64,000 bases of DNA. It comes from Lentinula raphanica (Eukaryota > Basidiomycota > Agaricomycetes > Agaricales > Omphalotaceae). Position 1 is the stretch's first letter. Each line of letters starts with the position of its first letter. The notes under the pieces were generated by a model. The model worked only from the letters and a program-made list of their open reading frames with translations, had not been told where the DNA came from and did no database searches. Location: positions 434,001 to 498,000 of the forward strand of contig JANVFP010000003.1 in NCBI GenBank assembly GCA_027919835.1, written 5' to 3'. The position numbers and the translations under genes were made by a program. Below are positions 47,139 through 58,300 of the stretch, in pieces.

Positions 47139-48413
47139 CTACAATTTAGACGATAACCCGGTGAGGTTCAGACCCACTTTCGTTCCGAGTATCTTCACTG
47201 CATCTAATGTGCCTCCAATACGAACATCTACGTGTGGGTCATCATCAGCAAGTGGGTCATCTCGGAAATCAACTAGATCTCACGGATCGTTTCCATACCC
47301 AACTCTTTTGCTGCTTTCAGGTTCCTGTCGGGAAATGATCAATCTTACAATGCGTTCCGGGACCAAGGCTCTACACAATCATCTCACAATCCTATATCGT
47401 CCAAGAAGACCGCCTCAGTAGGCTTGATCCCGTTTCGCTCGCATGCAAGCAGGTAGAAACGCGGTTCTGGTTTCCTGCCCGAGACGACGTCAAGAATCTC
47501 CTCGGGTTTTTGAGCAGAGATGCATTCAAGAAAAAACTGACCGTGCGCCTAAAGTGCTACTGTCGCAGAAATCATCGAACATCGCCCTTAACTTATTCGG
47601 AGTTGCGCCGTCGGTCCAACCTAAGAACTCCAACTCTGAAGGAGGTATCGGGGTGGTAGATGTTCGGGAGAAATTGTTGGTCAGAGCGATAACCTTGTGC
47701 TTTCCTGCCGCTGTAGGTTCGAGCTTGTGAGTGGGTCATGAGCGTAGGTTGTATGGTGGGATACTGACAACGAATACGACGAATGGCTTCGACCATATGG
47801 GTGTCATACTGCGTCGACTCTCGCATCATCATCCCAAAGAGCTTCTTGTGTGATCAGATGATAGTAAGAGCACCTAGGCAGTACAGTCTCACCTCACGGC
47901 CATCCACTTCAAGAGTGTCTGGTAGTTGAGGACATACTTCATGAGATCAAAAAGTTATAAGGATGAAGTTGATTCGTAAGAGTCGGGTTCCAGCCGTACT
48001 GATATTCCTGCGTTTGCAATAATCCCGGTACCATACGTTTCCGTTCGCCGTGTCAGAAAGATCCTTGCTGAACTTTTTGTAGAAATCAAACAGCTCGAGT
48101 TCCCCGCGTTCGAACTTTTGCCATGCACCTTTTGATCCTCGAGCGACGCTGGTCCGACGTTCAGACTTCGGGAGCGTTGAAAGAATCGGATTGTAAAGAA
48201 GCACACACATTGAGCAATTTAGGTAGTTTTTTGGTATCCGATGCTCCTGCTCGTATCTTGCAATAGCAATGAATGGGCTTCGTACAACTACTCCTCCAAT
48301 CTCATTGGATTATATCTCCTTGAGCATATGTGTCCTATTGAGCATCAGTAGATAGACGCAGGGCTTACATCAAAGATGACAGCCTTGAACTTCTTGGACG
48401 GGGTGTCTGCCAT
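47139..48413 (-). CDS. HAD-superfamily hydrolase with C-terminal peroxisomal signal SKL
   Basis: About eight exons. Motif I region KAVIFDIGGVVVRSPF (formed across intron 1; the second Asp of the DxD motif is Gly here), then ARGSKGAWQKFERGELELF and WYRDYCKRRN. Motif II is VIALTNNF, KPEPRFYLLAC is the motif III region with its Lys, and VFLDDIGLNLKAAKELGM is motif IV. This is the subgroup related to the phosphatase domain of soluble epoxide hydrolase and ACAD10. The last residues GLSSKL end in SKL, a canonical PTS1, so peroxisomal import is predicted. The start at 48413 gives MADTPSKKFK. The substrate is unknown. Confidence 0.85.
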
Positions 48414-48773
48414 TAGAGTCTGGGGCCAAGGCTTGAAGCAAGCTTGAGCTGTTGAAGGCTCTTGAAGCTATTGAAGAGTGTCGAATTAGCGCTCAATTCG
48501 AATTTCCGGCTATTCGGAATTTCCTATTGCCGGATGATTTCCAGCGCTTCGAAACTCACCTCTGTTTGCTTTTTACCACCAGCTTATCCTCGTTCACCGA
48601 ATCACACTCTCCGAGTCTATACTGAATACGATGCGTGTTACTCAGATCGACGATGAGCTTGTGCTCAAGCTCAAGATAGAAGGAACAACTGTGACTGCAA
48701 GCAGCAGTAACTCTACCTTCTGCAGTGGTGTGGGATAGTACCCTATCGCGACTTATGAGGTCTATGCGAAAAA

Positions 48774-48818
48774 CCGCACGCAGATTCATCAGTTTCCGAG
48801 GGATGAATCTGCGTGCGG
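48774..48818. repeat. Perfect 17-bp inverted repeat (hairpin)
   Basis: CCGCACGCAGATTCATC (48774-48790) and its exact reverse complement (48802-48818) flank an 11-nt loop. Segmental duplicate B lacks it at the matching place, so it was gained in A or lost from B. Confidence 0.75.
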
Positions 48819-49701
48819 ACTCTTCCTCATCAAGCCCAAAACGGACTCAGTATTAAGTTCTCAACATTCCTTGAGGCTTTCTTTCATAGTCGGATAACCA
48901 TCTGCTAAAGGTCTGGATATATCTGTCAAGTAGATGTGATTGCTGCCTGAGCTGATGCGCTTAGCGCTATATAGGATTCGAGTCGTTCAAGAGAATACCC
49001 TCAAAAAGCTTGCCAGCGGTAACTCAGGTAAGTGATTCTGTGGCAAATGAAAATTTTCCGCATTGAATCAATGTATCTTTTCCATATCAAAGTTCACCTG
49101 TTTTGACCCAGACGGCGCACGATACCAGATGCTATACACCCACAGATACTCACTGCCCCGGTTAAATCGCTCATCATGAGTTCAGCTTATCGCAGCCGCT
49201 CGGATCTCTGCGCTTTCGCCTTTGGCCCTCTTTAGCCGTGCTTCTGCACCAGAGGCTATACCAGACGGCTCGTCTAACAACGTCATCCGACGTGTCTATA
49301 GAAGATTGCTAGCGCAAGTTGCGCACAAGATACTTATTTCTTCGTGGTTTATTGGTGAGTGATCCTCCACTTACTTATTCAACTTTGAAAAATACTATGT
49401 CCTGCCCTGCCATGTCCTAGTCCAGACCCTAATCTGCACTGTTGACCGTGATTGGTCAGTTCGCAGTATCCACTCTTACCCACTTCAGTGAATTTATGAA
49501 AGGTTGAACCGGGTTTGGTTTCGTCCTTGTGTAAAAGGTGCGGGTAAAATCTTAATAATGCATAGCAGGAACCCTTTTGGGTAGCTGTTAGAAATCTGAT
49601 CCCATTGTAAAAATTGCGCATCTGGAGTACCTACTATCATAGTACACTCTCTCACTGACGATTAGTGATGTTTCAGATTCAATCTCATCACACGCGGAAT
49701 G

Positions 49702-49708
49702 TATAAAG
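49702..49708 (+). promoter_or_regulatory. TATA box of secreted-protein copy A
   Basis: TATAAAG 150 bp upstream of the ATG, conserved with its surroundings (GGAATGTATAAAGTGCGA) in the paralogue at 53940. Confidence 0.65.
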
Positions 49709-49851
49709 TGCGAGACCAGATGTCGCACCTGGTCAAAATTCTCTTGCATCCCGCCAACACTTACTAGAGGGCTCTACTCCCTTGCGCGCCTTTCCACGTC
49801 TACAATTCGACATTGTAAAATCTTACTTGCGCTGGTCGCAATCCGTTGTCC

Positions 49852-50551
49852 ATGTATCCCAAGCATCTCGCTTCCACCGTGTTCTTTACCTTGTGCATCT
49901 TTCCCAGCACCTCAATGGGAGCACCGGTGAGTCACAGTGATTTTACCTCAGCCTGTGTCGTTGATGCTCACGATCGACGTACTTATGTTCAGATGGTAGA
50001 TCTTAGTGCAAAGACTATCGAAGGTCGTACTATCCAAGTCATTGACGCTTCTGCTCCTCTGGTGAGTCTCCTGTAGCCTACAATGTTTGATCATTGATCT
50101 CTGAAACAAGATGAAGATCAAAGACCGCAGTACTCCTCGAGCCAATCCTTTTGCACAATTCATCGACGCTCGTTCTCCGCGTATCATACCAAACGAACCA
50201 GTAAGCCAGTTAACGCGTCCGCCCCCGCACCAGGCCACGGACAAATTCCTCGTTACGTTCGACAACCCTGGGATTCGGACTACGGCAGGTGTGGTGATCA
50301 GAGGGGAGGCATTGGGTCTTATGGACAAGGCAAGAGTGCACTTGCGTCGGGACCTACCCATAGAGTTTGGGGAACAAAACCAGTTATATCCATATATCCA
50401 GCCGGATTGGAGTCCCGATGAAATCAAGGAACAACAATTCGATATTACTGTTACAGGCGGTGGCTGTGATCCTCGCTGCAAGGGGGAGCTTCGTCTTAGG
50501 GGTATCTCGGTGCTCAAGGACGACTCCGGACAGACGATCGTTACTTACTGA
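49852..50551 (+). CDS. Small secreted protein, copy A, family unknown
   Basis: Two exons (49852-50061, 50111-50551) encode about 216 residues. The start MYPKHLASTVFFTLCIFPSTSMGAP is a signal peptide. The first exon continues DAHDRRTYVQMVDLSAKTIEG. The second has STPRANPFAQFIDARSPRI, a Pro-rich linker, then FDNPGIRTTAGVVIRGEA, YIQPDWSPDEIKEQQFDITV and CDPRCKGELRLRG. The last contains the pair CxxxC, likely a disulfide. No known domain. The paralogue at 54094 keeps all of these blocks, so this is a real gene under constraint. Confidence 0.78.
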
Positions 50552-51091
50552 GAATGAATATATGCTGTTCCTCGTTGTCGGCTCTCAATCGAAAGGCTGT
50601 TCGAGGACCCGTGATCATGCACCTGTTCACCACTGAGATTTGGGATCATTTTGTACCAGCCGTTCCTCAACAAATCCAAGATTTCTTCCCAAGGCGTCAT
50701 TCACATATGTTGTGCACCCTCGTGTACTGCCCTTATCTGCCCCCCTCTGGACAAACTCTCCCGATGAGAACCCGGACTGCAAGTTGAGATCTGTTTTGTA
50801 CGAAAAATCATGCCCCATTTGGCGGGTATTTTGTACGAATCCGTCTGCTACCGAGCCTAGTCTGAGCCGTTGACGAATGAACGATGAAGATATCTCTAAA
50901 TCATTCACCAAAGTTGCTCCGAGATAGGCGCAGCCTATCGGAGGATATTGGGCTGTCTCCAAAAGGCAGACTACTAGTATACCTCCTGACACTAACGAGT
51001 CGATAGATATTGGGAGGATACAGCAAGCTGAATCAGAACAGTGACTGAACAGAGGCGTGAGAGTTCGATTGAGCGCTTAATTCCTTTCATC
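50552..51091. other. Intergenic region after secreted-protein copy A
   Basis: No gene seen. Several short open frames only. Confidence 0.4.
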
Positions 51092-51099
51092 CTCTCATC

Positions 51100-51518
51100 A
51101 GGACCTCGGAAGCTCCTGCAGAACCCCGCCCGAATTAGCGTACTTGAGGGCCCGATTTTGGCATTTTCCTTGTCCGGAAATGGCCAGAATTAGCGTACTC
51201 GAGACCGGAAAGAGGTCAGTCCTTGTCCGATTTAGCGTACTTCGAGGTCAAAATTTCTGAGATCTAGGCCTCTCTATACCAGATGTGGACGTAGGTTCTC
51301 CGATGTCATGCCAGCCAGTGATTCTTCTATCGCTTCTTGCACTTGAATTCACATTGAAAATGCTGTCGGCGATTTTTTCACCATTTTTTGGCGAATTTGG
51401 AGCGATTTTTGGCTTTCACATGACTATCCTTCTCCGAATTAGCGTACTTTGGGGCGAAAACATAGCGTACTTCAGACGCTTCAGCCGGGCGGGGTTCTGC
51501 AGGAGCTTCCGAGGTCCT
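51100..51518. mobile_element. MITE with 33-bp perfect TIRs and 8-bp target duplication
   Basis: 419-bp element. The ends are perfect 33-bp inverted repeats (AGGACCTCGGAAGCTCCTGC, then AGAACCCCGCCCG). The exact 8-bp direct repeat CTCTCATC flanks it (51092-51099, 51519-51526). TTAGCGTACTT-like motifs recur inside (near 51136, 51192, 51231, 51436 and 51463), probably as subterminal binding sites. No protein. Perfect TIRs suggest a fairly recent insertion. Confidence 0.93.
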
Positions 51519-51526
51519 CTCTCATC

Positions 51527-52908
51527 GCCTTTGCACACAACTTGAAGGAGCTCGCGCTCAATCCTTGATGCCCACCTCCCTCCCTGGTACATATACATAT
51601 GAATCAAACCTCGGCTCTTAGAGGCACAGGTTTAAACCAATGCTCCGGACTGTCTTTGCGCGTCTGGGCCTTTTAGATTCCTCAAATAATATTCGCTAGC
51701 AGTCGCCGCTAGCCCACCCGCGCTGGGACAAGCCCGGCCAAGGGCCAAGCCCCAGCCAAACACCTCAATCTTCCGTTACACTCGGGTAGCCTTAGGCCCT
51801 CGATACTCGCAATACCCTAATCAACGTCCAGCTTGCGCTCGAGGTGGAAGGCAGCTTGAAGATGGTGACAAACTAGATTCTGCCTCCGTACACCGCCCGC
51901 AATGTAGACTAGTGCCATAGGATACCTTATCGCGATGAGGTCTATGTGGAATTCGACATAGATAATCGATTCAGTAAGTTCTCAAACTTCCTTGAGGCTT
52001 TCCCGCATACGTAGCTGGATAACCATCTGCATTGACTCTGGCTCTCAAGTAGAGATGCGATTGCTACCTGAGCCAATCCGCTCCGTAGGATTCGAGCTGA
52101 TTAGTACGAGCACACGACATAAAGCCTCAACTTGAAGAAGCTTGGCGGTAAGCACTAGACCATAAGCACTTCTGTGGCGAATGGCGAATTTTCGCACAGC
52201 TCATACAGAGTCATACAATCAGGGATTGTTGAATTACAGCCTATCACAGCCGCCCGGAACTCTGCGATTTCGCCTTTAGCCGTGCATAGCCGTGCATCCT
52301 CTGTTACGCTGAGGCTCTGTATAGCCTTTGGTACAGGTTCGCCTAGCAACCTCTAGCAACGTCCTCCGACGTGTCTGGCCCCTGGAACATCGCGAGCACA
52401 AGTTGCGCACACGATATGTTCTTGCTGATTTGATTGGTTGGGAGTTTCTTTACGAATTCATGTTTGACATGCTATGCCCTCCCTTGCCCTGCTAGGCTCT
52501 AATCTGCGCAGTGGTTGGTCATTTCACAGTACTCACTTGAGTGAATTTTGGAAAGATTCGACAGGGCTTGGCCTCGTCTTTGTAGAAAGGTGCGGGTAAT
52601 TTCTTAATCATAATTGAATTCAACTTTTTCAAGTGAGCGTAGTTTCCCAAAGGCAGAAAATACTTATCTCTTGACAAGTTGACATTTCGAGTCGAGGCAT
52701 GTAAAGAGCTCTACGTACCGTTCATCTACGGTGTCCTGTTTTACAGCCTCCTACAGCAGCCTTCAGCCAATTTCGCGATTGGCGACCTTTGGCGACTGCA
52801 GCGGATCCCTTTCCCCAAAAGAAGCAATTCTGAAGAACGTACAATTTCGAAATAAAAGCTGTTACTACTGAGCCTGTTAGGCATCGCAACTTCAGTTTGA
52901 AAATCGCG
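51527..52908. other. Non-coding part of segmental duplicate B
   Basis: No gene seen. 51916-52650 is homologous to 48735-49600. The stretch 52650-52900 has no counterpart in A. Confidence 0.45.
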
Positions 52909-52917
52909 CATTCTGAG

Positions 52918-53872
52918 GGATAAATCTATTTGGCGACCCCCCCGACAGCATCGACCCCTCGAAAACTGGGGTTGCTTATTAGGAGACCCCGTGTGAACTT
53001 CGGAGCAGGCGCTTATTTCGGCGATTTGGCAGTGTGGCGGTGGTGGAAAAATTGATGGCCGTGGGATGGCCGAATCCTCGTTTGAACTTCGCTCTCGTTT
53101 GTCGTTTGGAATTTGGATCTCTCATCATGCTCTCAACTCTGACTGATACATCCACAATCTCTGTAGTATCTTGACTACAGCATTGTTATTTATAAGCTAG
53201 CTGAGAGCTTAAGCCTCAAATTGTGGACCATTTCTTTCTAACGGTGACCAAAGGTGTTCACCTATCAAAGTCCAGCAGTTACCAGTATAAGATAGAAATT
53301 TATTTACACTCGCTGAATATCTACCTATCAAGCTACATACTGACTGGTTCCTGTTGCTAGACTCTGTTAGACTTCAAGACTCATTCAGTCTCAAGAGTGC
53401 TACATAAATTGCATTGGATTTACACTGACTATTCCCTTGGAAAGATTCGTCATCTGGCAGTGCACACATGCCTCTGTACTTCCTACACTATGAGCATTGT
53501 GACAAGGATTGAGTCAGATTGAGAATACTTAAATGAGACCCAGAAATCTTGAAAACCAAAGAGACAAGTGATAAGCACAATGAAAAAGCAATGGGCACAG
53601 CAAACAAGTGATGTACATGAAAGATGAATGACAAGTGCACCGCGATGAATCATAAATCTTGAATGAGCGAGCCGCGATGAACGAACGAACCGTCGAACGA
53701 GCATTATATTCAGCGCTCAGCCATCCCACGGCCATCAGTTTTTCCACCACCGCCACACTGCCAAATCGCCGAAATAAGCGCCCGCCCCGAAGTTCACACG
53801 GGGTCTCCTAATAAGCGACCCCAGTTTAAGAGGGGTCGATGCTGTCGGGGGGGTCGCCAAATAGATTTATCC
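52918..53872. mobile_element. Mutator-like non-autonomous element with long TIRs
   Basis: 955-bp element. Inverted ends of about 160-170 bp (GGATAAATCTATTTGGCGAC onward; ..GGCAGTGTGGCGGTGGTGG..) match with few differences and two small gaps. The perfect 9-bp direct repeat CATTCTGAG flanks it (52909-52917, 53873-53881). A 9-bp duplication and long TIRs are the Mutator (MULE) hallmark. No transposase frame; the interior is A/T-rich. The uninterrupted site can be read at 49617-49640 in duplicate A. Confidence 0.92.
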
Positions 53873-53939
53873 CATTCTGAGTACCTACTCTCGCTGACGT
53901 TCACTGATTTTCCAGATCTATGCCTCTCACACGGGAATG

Positions 53940-53946
53940 TATAAAG
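53940..53946 (+). promoter_or_regulatory. TATA box of secreted-protein copy B
   Basis: TATAAAG 154 bp upstream of the ATG at 54094, within the same conserved surroundings as copy A and 68 bp downstream of the transposon end. Confidence 0.65.
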
Positions 53947-54093
53947 TGCGATACCCAGCTGCCCCACTTGGTCAAAGTTCTCTCTGTTACATTCGTATCC
54001 TGCCAAAACTTACTAGAGGGCTCTACTCCCTTGCGTGCCTTCTGATTCGACATCATAAAAATTATACCTGCGCTGGTCGCAATCCATTCTTCT

Positions 54094-54862
54094 ATGTATC
54101 CTAAACATCTCGCTTTCACCGTATTCTTTACCTTGGGCATCTTTCCGAGCATCTCAATGGGAGCACCGGTGAGTCAAAGTGGTTTTACCTTGGCCGATGT
54201 TGCTGATACTCACGATCGACGCACTTGTATTCAGATGGGAAATGTTAATGCAGAGATCATCGAAGGTCGTGCTGTCAAAGTCATTGCCGCTTCTGCTCGT
54301 CCTGTGAGTATGTTGCCTAGCCTACGATGTATGATCATGATTCATTGACCAAAAATTGAAGGTCAAAGGCAGCAGTACCCCTCGAGCCAATGTTTTCGCA
54401 CAATCCATCGACGCTCGATCTCCGCGTATGAGAAACGAGCAAGAAAGTCAGTTTCCGCCTCCGCCTTCGTCCTCAACCTCGCGCGAGTCAACCCCGCCTC
54501 CGCCTCCGTCCTCGTTCAACTCGCGTGCGTCAAACCCGCCCACAGCCACCACATTTAACGTTGCTTTCGACCAACCCGGGATAGAGACTTTGGAGGGAAT
54601 ACTCATCAGAGATCACACACGCGAGCTTGTGGCAAAAGCAGCAGACCACTGGCAAGTGGGCACAACGCGGGTAGCGTTTGGCGAATCTTATCCCAATATC
54701 CAACCGGACTGGAGTTACGGTGAGATCACAAATAAACGATTTGATATTACCGTTATAGGTGGACCCTGTAGTCCTCACTGCAAGGGGGTGGTTCATATGG
54801 GGGGTACGTCGGAGCTGAAGGACGTCTTCGGAGATACGGTCGCTGAAATGAAAATCGAGTGA
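54094..54862 (+). CDS. Small secreted protein, copy B, family unknown
   Basis: Paralogue of 49852-50551 with the same two-exon plan (intron about 54304-54360). The signal peptide is MYPKHLAFTVFFTLGIFPSISMGAP, followed by DTHDRRTCIQMGNVNAEIIEG. Exon 2 shares STPRANVFAQSIDARSPRMR, then carries an expanded Pro/Ser linker with two repeats of PPPPPSS(S/F)(T/N)SR type, and ends with FDQPGIETLEGILIRDHT, YPNIQPDWSYGEIT and CSPHCKGVVHMGG. The frame is intact despite the transposon just upstream. No known domain; a secreted effector-like or surface role is only a guess. Confidence 0.78.
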
Positions 54863-55322
54863 ATATGTGCACCGTATTTTGTTCTGCCACGGATGAAACT
54901 TCGACTCTCAGCCGTAGAAAACATGTCCATGAGGCAGACGGACGTTCACGAACGCGTACATATATGTAATCGGGCAAGTCGAAAGATGTTGTAATTCCGC
55001 CAACAAATTGCCGGTACAGCCATAGAAAAGTTGATCTGAGCGAGAAGGAGCGCCGTTGCGAGGGGCAGTGAATCTGAACTCTTCATTTCCGGGAAATTTG
55101 TGACGCAAAGATTGAAACGAATGGGAATGGATAGATGAAAGAAGCTTCAAGAGAGACAAAGACGGATAAGTGAATTCGTTAAACGTGTACCGCTGAGGTC
55201 GCTGCCAAAAATTGAATGGTGCCGGGAAGGTACTCTTTGGATCACGTGCGTGCACGGACCTCTTTCTCAACTTGAACCGGTGTCCACTTTGAGTATTTCA
55301 GCTTTGAGCATTCGCTCGACGA
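54863..55322. other. Intergenic region, insulysin promoter
   Basis: A 120-codon minus-strand frame (54908-55270) occurs here without a known domain or splice support. No gene is called. Confidence 0.4.
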
Positions 55323-58300
55323 ATGCTTCTACTTTCCTCAAGACTATCAGCATCTTTACTGCGCCTGGCACATCATATACGATACTCTCCATTCCATTCC
55401 CTTCGTACTGCTGGAATGGCCATTGACACAACCCCTTGGCGACGCGTCACGTCTTCACAAGAGGGAATCCCACCATATTCCGTCTTCACCAAACTCATCC
55501 AGAAATCACCGCAGGATGATAGAGAGTATAGGATAATTGAGCTTGAGAACGGTCTCAAGGCCGTCTTGATCCATGACGCCAAAGCCGATAAGGCTGCAGC
55601 GAGTCTGGACGTCGCTGTGGGTCACTTGTCGGATCCGGTGAGTGATAACGACCTTGATCTAGGACTTGTGGCTAAATGAAACTAGGATGATATGCCTGGA
55701 CTAGCTCATTTCTGCGAACATCTGTTGTTCATGGTATGCAGCACTCTATTCCTTTTGTCAATGTCGCTCAACAGAGTTCAGGGTACCGAACAATTCCCCA
55801 AAGAGAACGAGTATCAGGAGGTGAGTTTTTGTCTTATACTCTCCACCTCTTCTACTCAAACATGATGTTCAGTATCTCTCCAAAAACAACGGGGGATCCA
55901 ATGCGTATACTGCTGCCTCAAACACAAACTACTACTTCAGCGTCGCTACATCGGCATTGCCAGGCGCTCTCGCGCGTTTCTCAGGCTTCTTCCACTCTCC
56001 ACTATTCTCTCCTTCATGTACCTCTCGTGAGCTCAACGCAGTTGACTCTGAGCACAAGAAGAACCACCAACAGGACTTGTGGCGAATTTTCCAGCTGACC
56101 AAATATCTCAGCAAACCGGGACATGTTTGGAGCAAGTTTGGTACCGGAAACAGAGAATCTCTAACTCAAGCTGCGAAGGATTTGAAGGCGAAAGGCAAGT
56201 TAGTAGCGGAGAATGGGAACGCAACGTCAGCGTCTACTCTCGGTGTTAATCCATCCCCGATACCGTCACGAATTTCGTCCCCTGCGCCCTCTGTATCATC
56301 GACCAGTAGTGAATCTGACGCCGATGGTGGAGCTGTTGGAAGAGAGACGAGAAGACGATTGGTAGAGTGGTGGAATAGAGAATATTGCGCTAGTAGGATG
56401 CATCTTGCAATCCTCGGGAAAGGTACGAACATAGAAAACACCATTTGAACCAGATTTTAACTGTACTTAGAATCCTTGGATGAACTCGCGGACCTGGCTT
56501 CCAAATATTTCTCCCCGATTCCCAATCGTCAAGTAGATCCATTGCCAATGATCTATGATCATCCTTTCGGTCCAGCTCAGAAAGGCGTAAGGATTCTCAG
56601 TCAAAATTTCAAGTCAATTGTGACTTTGTTGACCGTCGTTTGTAGACAATGCTTTCAGTGCAAACAATTATGACTTTTCATGCGTTGGATATCTATATCC
56701 CTATCGACTACCAGGCAGTATACTGGAGGCATAAACCAGCCAACTTGCTCGCTCATCTGATCGGCCACGAGGGTCCTGGTTCACTGTATTCTTACCTCAA
56801 GAGTAAAGGCTGGGTCGCCGCGCTGAACTCTGGTCCATCACCCCTGGGAAGAGGTTTCGATACGTTCAGAATTACAATAGAATTGACCGAGGATGGGTTC
56901 AGTGAGTCCATCCACCAATTTCATATCAAAATTTCATCTCACGACATTATACCTAACAGAGAACTATCGTTCTGTTATTCTCACCACTTTCAAATACTTC
57001 TCCCTCCTCCGTTCCAGCGAGTTCGAGGCATACCACCAACGAGAAAGCGCGATCCTGTCTGACATCCGCTTCCGATTCCTCGAGAAACGAAAACCGGATC
57101 GATATGTTTCTGCCATTGCTGAGCGAATGACCAATCCCTATCCGTGGGAACTTTTGCTCGCCGCTTCGTCTCTTACCTGGGAATGGGGCAACGACTATCC
57201 TGGAGCACTGTCGGCGGATAAGAAGAAGGTTGATGAGATGCTGGAGCAATTCAAACTACAGAATGGGATGGTCGTGCTGATGGCCAAGGGGCCTGAACTT
57301 GAACAGGTTTTGGAACTCAAGAAACAGGATGTATGGGAGAAGGAACCCTGGTATGGGACTCCGTATCGGTTTGAGAGGTTTGATGAGGAGTTCCTGCGCC
57401 AGGTGCGTGCTATTCGCGTCCCCATTTTCCGAATCTAAATAATTTTACTCGCTAGACGGAGGCTCCGAATGACCTTTTGGAGCTTTTCCTCCCCGGACCT
57501 AATGAATTCATCCCAACGAATCTGGACGTAGACAAACGGGATCACGTTGAGGTAGCATGGCCTTCATCAGTCTAATTCACCTTCTAACTGACTTTGACAC
57601 TCACTAGCCAGTAAAACGACCTCATTTGATCAGAGAGACATCTTTGTCGTCTCTTTGGCACAAGAAAGACGATCGTTTCTGGGTACCCAAAGCACATGTG
57701 ATGATAGATATCAGAAGGTACATCTTATGCGTGAAGTTGTAAACGTTCTAACTCATCGTGATGTTCCTTCAACGGCAGTCCTATCTCAAATTCTACTCCA
57801 AGAGCAGCTGTGTTGACTCGGTAGGTCCCAAATGCTCAAGAGCCTCGAGGAGTCCTGATAATCTGTTCCGCAGCTTATTCACGGACCTCGTCACTGATTC
57901 ACTCGAAGAGTTTTCGTACAATGCTGCCCTCGCCTCTCTGTCGTACAGTTGCACTTCACATACGAAAGGGATGTACGTCACTCTGCAAGGATACAACGAC
58001 AAGATGTCTGTGTTGGTGCAACACGTCCTGGACAAGGTCAAATCTCTCGAAGTCCGTCCCGACAGGCTACGCGTTATCGTAGAGCAGGTGTGTCCTAACT
58101 GCGGTATGCAAAGCTACTTTTACTGATGATCTATTAATTCGCAGAGTAAACATAGCTGGGAGAATTTCTTCCTCGAACAATCGTATCAACTCTCAGAGTA
58201 CTACGGACGGTATCTCATGACGCAGGAGCAGTGGACTTTAGACGAATACCTGAAAGAGTTAGCAGGCATGTCTGAACCATTTGCGCATTTAGATGGTGAT

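Larger units (their letters stand above)
48414..49851. other. Non-coding part of segmental duplicate A
   Basis: No gene seen. From about 48735 it is homologous to 51916-52650. It holds a perfect 17-bp hairpin (48774-48818) and the promoter of the first secreted-protein copy. Confidence 0.5.
48735..50551 (+). repeat. Segmental duplicate A
   Basis: Homologous in order and orientation to 51916-54862. Shared blocks include TATCGCGA..TGAGGTCTATG, CTTCCTTGAGGCTTTC, GATAACCATCTGC, the promoter TATAAAGTGCGA and a complete secreted-protein gene. Divergence is substantial, so it is not recent. Confidence 0.8.
51916..54862 (+). repeat. Segmental duplicate B
   Basis: Same order and orientation as 48735-50551, expanded by a 955-bp transposon (52918-53872) and about 270 bp of extra sequence. 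It contains the second secreted-protein copy. Confidence 0.8.

Noticed and set aside
52918..53872. Inverted repeats considered as a CRISPR-like or retroviral LTR structure
   Set aside because: The repeats are inverted, not direct. The 9-bp duplication identifies a DNA transposon; there is no reverse transcriptase.
54908..55270. 120-codon minus-strand frame upstream of insulysin
   Set aside because: No domain or splice partners. It lies where the insulysin promoter is expected.
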